Assembly (NCBI GenBank): GCA_029216955.1
Contig: JANAVB010003400.1
Location: 17,749,451 to 17,813,450, forward strand
Direction of reading: 5' to 3'
Length of the DNA stretch: 64,000 bases
From: Iris pallida
Taxonomy: Eukaryota; Streptophyta; Magnoliopsida; Asparagales; Iridaceae
Shown: one piece after another, positions 56,340-64,000 of the stretch
Layout of the letters: every line of letters starts with the position of its first letter
Position numbering within the stretch: the first letter of the stretch is position 1
Notes under the pieces: model-generated
Told to the model about the DNA's origin: nothing
What the model saw: only the letters and a program-made list of their open reading frames with translations
Databases searched by the model: none
Translations under genes and position numbers: made by a program

Positions 56340-58468
56340 AACAAGGAACTCCCAATGCCCATATCTCGATCTAAAAGTGTCTTCGGGATGTCCTGCTCTC
56401 TGACTCTGATCTGATGATAACCTGAGCGCAAATCAATCTTCGAGAATACTGAAGCCCCCTTGAGTTGATCAAACAAGTCATCTATCCTCGGAAGAGGGTA
56501 TCTGTTCTTGATTGTCACTGAGTTCAAGGTACGATAATCAACACATAACCTGGACGTACCATCCTTCTTTTTCACAAGAAGCATCGGGGCTCCCCAAGGT
56601 GATCCACTTGCACGAATGAATCCCTTGGTCCTAAGCTCTTCAATCATCTTGTACAAGATCTCCAACTCTGACGGCGCCATCCTGTAGACTCTCTCTGATA
56701 CTGGGGCTGTCCCGGAAATCAAGTCTATAGTGAACTCGATCTCCCGCTCTGGAGGCATACCTGGTAGCTCTTCTGGAAAAACATCTGGGAACTCATTCAC
56801 TATCCTGGGCAACTGAACTGCTGCTACTGCCATCCGCAATACTGGTGGAGATGACTCAACCTCACCTCGAGAGAAAGAAAACTCCGGCTCTCCTGGAATG
56901 CTAAAAACAACCCTACCAATATGGCAGTCTATCCTAGCATACTGGTTCCTCAACCAATCCATCCCTAAGACCACATCATAATCGGCCATTGGAAACTCTA
57001 TCAACCTAGCGGGAAATTCTCTACCGCTAACTACGATCCGACACGAGGAAAACACTCTATCTACTCCCACAAGTCCGTTACCAGTAAGTATATTGAGCCT
57101 TACTGATAATGACTCGGGCTCCAATCCTACCCGTGTCGCGAATCGTGCAGACATAAAAGAATGTGATGCACCAGAATCAAATAAAGCTGAAGCTGGGAAG
57201 GAGTTGACGAGAATAGTACCTGCCACTACCTCACCTGGTGCCAACTCTTCCTCCACGGTCATCACCATAGCCTGACCGTGCCATCGGGGTGCTGGTCCCC
57301 TCTGCTGAATTCCTCGCTGCCTATTCTGACTCAAGGCCTGGGCTTGCGCATACTGCTGGGGGCTCTGCTGCTGAAACGCCTGGGACTGAGGCGGCAAGGG
57401 CCTCGGCAATGGATACTGCTGCTGCTGCTGGACCGGTGCGGGTCCTCTCACCGAAGAACTAGAAAGGTGGGACGAGGATGAACCACCCCTGTTCGGGCAG
57501 GATCCAACCCTATGGTCTGGTGCTCCACAAGCCAGACACAATCCCTGTGCCCTGCGACATTCTGCCACCACATGGCCTGGCTTCCCACAATGAGAACATC
57601 CCACTGCGGAAGACTGCTTCTGCTTCTGCTGCTGCTGAGGGTGCGTCGGAGTTGAATGCTGAACCGACGTCACTGAGGCTGCTCGCCTCGGAGCCCCAAT
57701 AGTCAAGGCCCTGGCTGCCGGGGCCGGTGCTGAAGACTGATTCATCTGGCCGTGAGATCTCTCCCGACCTCCGGTCCTATCCACAATCCTCTGGGAGGTA
57801 TACTCATACCTCCGGGCTGCTCTCAAGACTGCATCAAAAGTCTGATGCTCAAACTGCTCGACTGCCAACAAGATCTCCAAGTGAAGTCCCTGCTGGAACC
57901 GCTGGGCTCTATCATACTCGGTTGCCACCAAAGTGGGAGCAAACCGACTGAGTCTGGAAAACTCGGCCGCATATCCGTCGACCGTCCTGCCTCCTTGCTT
58001 CAGATTTGTGAACCTCGTCTGTAGATCGTACCGAGCTACAGCATCAAAATACTTGGTCTGGAATCTCTCCCGAAATACTGCCCAAGCAATGGGGGCTGCT
58101 AATCCAACGGCCTGCGCTGCCCACCAGCTGCGGGCAAGATCTAACAACTGCAGGCGCACAACGGCCACCTTCTCGTTCTCTGGAGTCCTGGCTGCTTCTA
58201 GAATCACTTCTGTGTCCTGAAGCCATGCATCTGCCGCGATAGCATCTTCACTACCGTCGAAGAAGGGAGGGTTCAAGCGCTTGAAGCTGTTGGCAGCGCT
58301 GTTACCCTGATGACCACCCCGGGTCAAAGCATCCGTTACTGCCTGGTGCAACGCATCTCCACGCCGGTCTTGGGAAGTTATCAAGGTCCTGACGAGTCCT
58401 ACCAAAGTGCCGTCATCATGTTCTACAGGTTGAACTGGCTGGACTGGTGGCTCTCCGCCAGAAGGCAC
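56291..58468 (-). CDS. Element G gag, protease and RT N-terminus
   Basis: The 725-codon frame has the Gag capsid ([35 protein letters not shown]), two CCHC knuckles ([28 protein letters not shown]), a Gln/Pro-rich spacer, an intact protease ([23 protein letters not shown]) and the RT start ([25 protein letters not shown]). The listed first codon is GTG. There is no in-frame AUG until about residue 250, while an ATG at 58585-58587 opens a different, short frame. The true start is therefore uncertain. After [10 protein letters not shown] a one-base loss near 56375 puts the last residues out of frame. Confidence 0.93.
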   Translation of the reverse strand: MPSGGEPPVQPVQPVEHDDGTLVGLVRTLITSQDRRGDALHQAVTDALTRGGHQGNSAANSFKRLNPPFFDGSEDAIAADAWLQDTEVILEAARTPENEKVAVVRLQLLDLARSWWAAQAVGLAAPIAWAVFRERFQTKYFDAVARYDLQTRFTNLKQGGRTVDGYAAEFSRLSRFAPTLVATEYDRAQRFQQGLHLEILLAVEQFEHQTFDAVLRAARRYEYTSQRIVDRTGGRERSHGQMNQSSAPAPAARALTIGAPRRAASVTSVQHSTPTHPQQQQKQKQSSAVGCSHCGKPGHVVAECRRAQGLCLACGAPDHRVGSCPNRGGSSSSHLSSSSVRGPAPVQQQQQYPLPRPLPPQSQAFQQQSPQQYAQAQALSQNRQRGIQQRGPAPRWHGQAMVMTVEEELAPGEVVAGTILVNSFPASALFDSGASHSFMSARFATRVGLEPESLSVRLNILTGNGLVGVDRVFSSCRIVVSGREFPARLIEFPMADYDVVLGMDWLRNQYARIDCHIGRVVFSIPGEPEFSFSRGEVESSPPVLRMAVAAVQLPRIVNEFPDVFPEELPGMPPEREIEFTIDLISGTAPVSERVYRMAPSELEILYKMIEELRTKGFIRASGSPWGAPMLLVKKKDGTSRLCVDYRTLNSVTIKNRYPLPRIDDLFDQLKGASVFSKIDLRSGYHQIRVREQDIPKTLLDRDMGIGSSLLCLLEQPMRRQYSWTS

Positions 58469-58734
58469 GACTCTGGAGGCTACTCCGGAATGCTGGGCTT
58501 GATCTCCAGGTTGCTGCTGGTCCGCGGGAGGTGCTCCGCCTTGCTGGTCGGTAGGACCACGAACAATGCCGCTGAAGAAGACGACATAGGGAATAATAAG
58601 GAAGGACCAGGACAGATCAACGATACAAGCATACGATCAGGACAAGAATCCAGGGATTCAGAAGATACGAGCAGAGATCAAGGACGAATACTGATTGAGA
58701 CATCTATTCGGTAAACCCTCACATATCTTGATTA

Positions 58735-58755
58735 CAAGACCTGCATGGGCCACCA
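58735..58755 (-). promoter_or_regulatory. Primer-binding site of G, tRNA-Ile type
   Basis: The minus strand reads TGGTGGCCCATGCAGGTCT, nine bases inside the LTR edge at 58765. Confidence 0.75.
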
Positions 58756-58764
58756 CTTAAACCA

Positions 58765-61537
58765 TGTCACGCCCCAGAACCAGAATACTGGAGAGCGGGG
58801 GCAGACATAGCCAGCTACGTATATTGAAATGGATTTCATCTCGCTATACGGTCACGGCTGTCTAGGATACATGAGGGTTTATCTACAAGCCAACAGTCTC
58901 TTAAGGTCATGAACAAGCCTAGTGTCCCAATCATAGCAAGTAAGTAAGAGTCACAAGATGTATGATCATTAAATATACAATAATAAGGCGTCCCAAATAT
59001 TACATATTCAGCTGATCATGAAGCTAGTCGTTACAAAATGTTAGGACTAGCAAGAGTTTAGTCATACATGATCAACCCTAGGATTTGTCAATCATGTTAC
59101 AGCCCGTAGGTAGACAGTAAGTAAGTGCAATCGAGCTAAACAGGTGCTCGTCGGCTAAACGCCTCAAAAGAATATTTTTACAATAGAGTGGAAGAGCCAA
59201 AAATAATCCACTCGTTGCCAGGATTCCTTCTAGTATTCACCATCTGGCAGAAAGGTCGGTAGATCCTCTGGAGCTGCTCCGAAATCTGGCCACACAAAAC
59301 CAGCTGGGTCAGACCCCAGAAAGAGCAAGTGCCACAAAGGAGGCTTCACTTAAGAACTAAAACCAGCAATCAGCACAAGATATAAATAAAAGTAAGAACT
59401 GGAAATAAAAAAAATACACCAGGATGATATACGACGAGATAACCATGGAACTATTCAGATAACCCGGTTACAACCCGTAAACCAAACAAGGACCGGGGTT
59501 GTAACCCTTCGTCTGAACAGAACTTGGAATTCTCACCATTTATCGGTAAAATAAATACAAGCATTCTGGTCATTCAATAGTCTGGAACAGGGTCAGGGCA
59601 AGACTAGACTGGTTAGACTCCATCCAATCACTTCACGGCCAAGCAAGAACTACGGCTTGATACTTTAACTAACTAGGGTTGTCACAAGCCTAATTACTAA
59701 CAAGATGCAGTGAGATTATTCCACAGCTACAAGCCCTGCAGACCATCCAGGTCACCCAGGTCGAGAGATTAGGGTTGAATTCAGGTGGGTACATCGTCCA
59801 GGAAATGCATGTACCCTTAAGCAGTTTGAAGGGTGCAACACATGACAGTGTGCTGGAAATGTGCCCTACTCGACGGCAGGCTACAGATTCCAAGCGCACC
59901 CAGGTAACGGGATTGCCTGTAGCTGGAAAATCTCTTCATGACTAATGTATTAATCTAGTTGTTAACCTTAGTCCATTTTAGTAGGTACTCCTGACCGTGG
60001 TACTCAGGAGTCCCCTCCTAGACATGATGCAAGACAGGACTGGATTATTTGTACAAGCACAATCGCCCACGGTGTCCAGGTTATTTATACAGGTCATGTC
60101 ATGTCAGGTAGCCGTCGCAACAGCTTATCAAGATATAACATGTCAGGTTTATCATGTCAAGTGTACTTGTCAGGAGCGCGCCACGACGGGCCACTATCAA
60201 GTCATGTCAGGTTATTATGTCAGGAGTGCACCACTACGGGTCACTATCGTGTCATGCTCAGGTATCATTTCCAAACATATTAAACAAATCCATGATTACC
60301 AAGTTCATGACAAAAGGCGTAAGGATATAAAATGGACGTTAAATATCTAATAAAATATCAATATACAGGGCTATAGAAGATCAAGGGTAATCAGGCTACG
60401 CTCAAGCCAGGCTACACTCAGGCTAGCGTACGCTCAGGTCTGCGTACCAAAGGATCCATACACTTCCAATGGGAAGCGTACGCAAGGGTCAGCGTGCACA
60501 AGGGCACGCTCAAGCTACAGGTCAGCGTACGCTCAAGCTAGCGTACTCTCAAGACTGCGTACGCTCGAGCTAGCGTACGAAAGGGGCCAGCGTACGCCTT
60601 GCTCGCTTAAGCTAGCGTACCAAGGCACGCGTACGCTCGCTAAAGAGCAGCGTACGAAGACTAGCGTACGCTCGCTAAAGAGCAGCGTACGAAGGCTAGC
60701 GTGCGCTCGCTAAAGAGCAGCGTACGAAGACTAGCGTACGCTCGCTAAAGAGCAGCGTACGAAGACTAGCGTGCGCTCGCTAAAGAGCAGCGTACGAAGG
60801 CTAGCGTACGCTCGCTAAAGAGCAGCGTACGAAGACTAGCGTACGCTCGCTAAAGAGCAGCGTATGACTCAGCGGCATAAGCTAAAAAGCTAGCTCACTG
60901 TTCACTGTCTTCTCCAAATGGCAAGAACAGCAAGAACTCTAAAGTTGAATCTAAGCTTCAATTGTCCAAATCTTGGTCAAAACAAGTCCGAATTCAACTT
61001 TCCAAAGGTCAAAATTGGGTAGAATGAAATTCTCTAAAACATGGAACCATCAAAACTTGAAAACAAGCAAGTTTAATAGATCAAAACACCAAAAATTCGA
61101 AAATAGCAAAACTCTAGATCTACAAGAATTAAAGCCTCAAAATGGAAAATGACAAGTTCTAATGTGGTTTAGAATCATGAGGAGAAGCTAATGAAACCAT
61201 CAAAAGGAGTTCTCTTGTGGAAGCAAGTTGCACTTGCCTATGGTGTTCTTGGTTGGTGGAGAAGAGTAATGGTGGGGGAAGGAGAAGTAAATGAGAATTA
61301 TGGAGGAGAGAGAAGGTTGGTAGGGATAATAAAGAGGGGGGGTTGTGGTGGAAATGAAGGAGAAGCATAGGCTAAGGTGTTCCACCCTTGGCCCATGATG
61401 AACCAAGCATTGGGCCGGCCGAACCAAGCCAACCCAAACCGAGAGTTAAACCAAGCCGAGAGCTAAACAAGGAATAACACAAGAATAGACACGTACACGT
61501 ATTTCCAAAATACGTAATACGAATCACAGGCATTACA
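58765..61537 (-). repeat. G 5' LTR (2773 bp)
   Basis: Near copy of the 3' LTR. Examples of differences are C for T at 58772 and G for A at 58988. Hairpin 1 is at 59987-60011, hairpin 2 at 59466-59506, and the TATA-like box near 61325-61334. Confidence 0.94.
60639..60883 (-). repeat. 35-bp tandem array in the G 5' LTR, 7 units
   Basis: Unit starts lie at 60639, 60674, 60709, 60744, 60779, 60814 and 60849. Unit number equals the 3' LTR, but unit variants (AAGACT versus AAGGCT) differ in order. Confidence 0.95.
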
Positions 61538-61542
61538 CTAGC

Positions 61543-61588
61543 ATCTTAATTAAATTCTGAGGACGAAATTCTTTAAGGTGGGTAGAGT
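61543..61588 (+). promoter_or_regulatory. Element D 3' end and polypurine tract
   Basis: After G, D resumes with AATTCTG-AGGA-CGAAATT (a weakened pre-PPT hairpin) and AAGGTGGGTAGAGT (61575-61588), directly before the 3' LTR. The matching left part of this 3' region is 50876-50989. Confidence 0.78.
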
Positions 61589-61746
61589 TGTAACGCTCGT
61601 AGTTCCTATTACGTATCTTGGTATACGTATACGTATTTTGACTCATATTGCATGTCTCATTGCATGGTTTATTTTAGCATTTCATTGCTTGGTTCGGTTT
61701 CTTCTTGCATGTGAACCAACCCCACCTACCACCCACTCTCTTCCCT

Positions 61747-61752
61747 TATAAG
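61747..61752 (+). promoter_or_regulatory. Probable LTR TATA box, element D
   Basis: TATAAG is followed by CTCTCTCT, about 160 bases into the LTR. The copy in the 5' LTR is at 21403-21408. Confidence 0.5.
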
Positions 61753-62176
61753 CCACCTAACGACTCTCTCTCTTCCATTAATCCTCATAACTCTTCTTCT
61801 TCCTCACCATTACTCTCTCAACCTACCAGGAGAGGCTTAGGTAAGTGCAACTTGCTTCATGAAGGAACTCAAGTTTTGTTGTTCCATTTTCTTCCTCACG
61901 AGATTCTAAGACACTTTAGTACTTAGCATTTTTAATTTCCATAGTTCAATTCATGTAGATCTGAGCTTGTTGCATTTTCGAGTTTCTTGGGTTTTGATCT
62001 ATTAAACCTTGTTATTTTCAAGTTTTGATGGTTCCATGTTGTAGAGAATTTCATTCCACTCCATTTTGACCTATGGAAGTTCGAATTCTGACCTTAGATG
62101 AAGATTTTTGGAGCTTGGGAGCAATGGCTTCCATGGTTATTCTTCCCGGAAAGTGGAGAAGAAGAACATTACTTAG

Positions 62177-62670
62177 TCGCATGCCATTTTCATGCGGCAA
62201 GTCCCATTCTTGGCCGCATGGCCCATGCCACATGGACTTAGCCGTATGGCCTTCACCCGCATGATTCAAGTTGACTCGAGCCGCATGAACCCGATTCCCC
62301 TGCCGCATGTTCCCCAGCCGCATGAGCCTGCTGTCCTTAACCACATGCGCCCTTTTTCTCCAGCCGCATGAGCCTATCCCCTTCTTGCCGCATGGCTTCC
62401 TCTAGCCGAGCCGCATGTCTTTGCTCGACTTAGCCGCATGGCTATCCCTAACTATTGCCGCATGAGCTCGTCACCCTTGCCGCATGTTCCCCTGCCGCAT
62501 GAGCCCCTACCGCATGAACCCCTGCCGCATTAGCCCGTCACTCTTAGCCGCATGCGCCTTTTTTCCCCTGCCGCATAATCCCTTAACCCCTGGCCCCTTT
62601 CATACGCCCTTTCCCCCCCGGCCGCATGAGCCCCCGAGCCGCATGAGCCCGTCCCGCTTAGTCGTATGGT
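62177..62670 (+). repeat. GCCGCATG-type irregular array in the D 3' LTR
   Basis: The word GCCGCATG or a one-base variant occurs about 20 times at spacings of 12-30 bases, with GAGCC spacers. The 5' LTR copy is split over 21833-21878, 41297-41617 and 44561-44650 and lacks some units (near 62475-62535). Confidence 0.88.
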
Positions 62671-64000
62671 TTCTTCCATAGCCGTGCACTCCTTTTACCC
62701 TGTTGAGTTGCTACATTTATGCTTTTATCTCTTGACCCTCTGTGTAACTTGGGTCCCTTGATAGATTGCTTGTACCATGTAAATTCTGCACACTTGCCAT
62801 GAACACGACAGTGACCTGTAGTGGTACACTCTTGACAAGTAACATGACATAATAGTGGCCCGTCGAGGCGTACTCTTGATAAGTAAACCTGACATGATAT
62901 ATCTCGATATGCTGTTGCGACGGCTAGCATGACATGACAAGAATGAATGGCCTGGACACCGTGGACGATTGTATTTGTACCAATGAACCGGTATTGTCTT
63001 GCATCATGTCTAGGACAGGGGCTCCTGAGTACCACGGTCAGGGGTACCTACTGAAATTGACTAAGGCTAATAACTAGAATAATCCAGTAGTCATGAAAAG
63101 ATTTTTCAGCTACAGACAATCCCGTTATTTGGGAGCACAAATGGACTTGTAGCCTGCCGACGAGTAGGGCACAGTTTCAGCACACTGTCATGTGTTGCAC
63201 GCTTCATGAACGGATATTCGACCTAGATAACCTGGATGGTCTGCAGGGCTTGTGGCTGTTGGAATAATCTCATTGCATCTTGCTAGTAACTAGGCCTGTG
63301 ATAACCCTAGTTAGTTAAGTATCAAGCCGTACTTATTGCTTGGACGTGATTGATTGGATGGAGTCTAGTCCAGTCTAGTCTTGTCCTGATCCTGTATAAG
63401 ATTGTTACATGACCTGAATGCTTGTGTTTCACCTTGTCGATAAATGGTGGAAAACCAAGTTCCGTTCAGATGAAAGGTTACAACCCCGGTCCTTGTTTGG
63501 TTTACGGGTTGTAACTCGGTTATCTGAATAGTTCCATGGTTATCTTATCGTATATCGTTATGATTTTCTATATTTCAAGTCTTTTATTATAATTATGTTC
63601 TTGTGCTAATTGCTGGTTTTAGTTCTTAAGTGAAGCCTCCTTTGTGGCACTTGCTCTTTCTGGGATCTGACCCAGCTGATTTTGCGTGGCCAGATACCGG
63701 AACAGCTCCAGAGGATCTCCCCACCTTCCAGCCAGATGGTGACCACCAGGCGTAACCCTGGCAACGAGTGGATTTTATTTTTGGCTCTCCCACTCTATTG
63801 TAAAATTATTCTTTTGAGGCGTTTAGCCGACGAGCACGTGTTAGCTCGATTGTACTTTACTTACTGTCTGCCTACGGGCTGTAACATGATTGACAAATCC
63901 TAGGGTTGATCATGTATGACTGAAACTCTTGCTAGTCTTCACATTTTGTATGACTAGCTTCATGATCATCCAAATATGTAATGTATGGGACGCCTAACTA

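Larger units (their letters stand above)
50995..61537 (-). mobile_element. Element G: near-intact Ty3/gypsy chromovirus inserted in the 3' end of D
   Basis: On the minus strand it runs from TGTAATGCC (61537) to GGGACGTGACA (50995), flanked by CTAGC (50990-50994, 61538-61542). LTRs are 2770 and 2773 bp and nearly identical by eye, with the same seven-unit array. Primer site and purine tract are present. gag-pol is open apart from one frameshift at about 56375. It is the best-preserved element here and by LTR similarity the youngest insertion. It shares its LTR subfamily with E. Confidence 0.94.
21235..64000 (+). mobile_element. Element D: outermost Ty3/gypsy chromovirus of the nest, right end outside the window
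   Basis: The D LTR starts TGTAACGCTCGTAG at 21235 and again at 61589. Between them lie the D 5' LTR in three pieces (21235-21878, 41302-41622, 44561-46177), the primer site, a degenerate gag-pol (about 46360-50875) and the purine tract (61575-61588). Removing B, F and G with one copy of each duplication restores continuity, checked against the uninterrupted 3' LTR (for example 62209 and 62573). D belongs to the same clade as A, E and G but carries GCCGCATG-type LTR repeats. Its coding region is the most decayed, fitting its role as the oldest layer. Confidence 0.92.
61589..64000 (+). repeat. D 3' LTR, cut by the window end
   Basis: Uninterrupted copy of the D LTR, used to prove the nested joins. 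It has TATAAG at 61747-61752, the GCCGCATG array (62177-62670), hairpin 1 (63021-63045) and hairpin 2 (63476-63516). By comparison with the 5' LTR only about 200 bases are missing at the right. Confidence 0.94.

Overview
This 64-kb window is plant nuclear DNA made almost entirely of LTR retrotransposons. A flowering plant with a repeat-rich genome is indicated by chromodomain-bearing Ty3/gypsy elements of Tekay/Del type with very long LTRs (about 2.7-3.5 kb), Copia remnants, a Harbinger-like element with TTA duplications, and primer-binding sites that match my recollection of plant tRNA-Ile. I see no convincing host gene, rRNA gene or tRNA gene, and the species cannot be told.

Layout. 1-9801: element A (+), its 5' LTR cut by the window start, with gag-pol broken by one stop and one frameshift. 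9802-13853: Ivana-like Copia remnant, apparently the target of A. 13854-16913: decayed Copia relics and a short LTR-like sequence. 16914-21234: mixed sequence with a promoter-like stretch, a GC-rich proline-rich low-complexity block (17.8-18.8 kb), a non-autonomous PIF/Harbinger-like transposon (18917-20240, TSD TTA) and AT-rich DNA. 21235 to beyond 64000: one large nest.

The nest. Element D (+) is the host. Its 5' LTR (21235-46177) is split by element B (-, 21879-41296, TSD GCATG) and by solo LTR F (-, 41623-44555, TSD TTAAC). B's own 5' LTR is split by element E (+, 32751-40428, TSD GTCCT). D's 3' untranslated end is split by element G (-, 50995-61537, TSD CTAGC). D's 3' LTR starts at 61589 and runs off the window. 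Exact target duplications support each join, giving the order D, then B, F and G, with E after B.

How the parts work together. The full elements share one plan: LTR promoter, a primer site complementary to the 3' end of a tRNA-Ile 8-9 nt inside the LTR, gag with two CCHC knuckles, aspartic protease, RT, RNase H, integrase, a C-terminal chromodomain, a small hairpin and a purine tract. G is the best preserved (one frameshift, near-identical LTRs). A is next, then B; D is a pseudo-element, and E has lost nearly all of pol but keeps its cis signals.

Most worth a second look: two hairpins in the LTRs of A, D, E, F and G whose stems show paired changes; a CpG-rich minisatellite at one fixed LTR site whose unit is different in each subfamily; the tRNA-Ile primer site; the lack of an in-frame AUG ahead of gag in A and G; and strongly indel-biased differences at about 30.4-40.4 kb that suggest sequencing errors.
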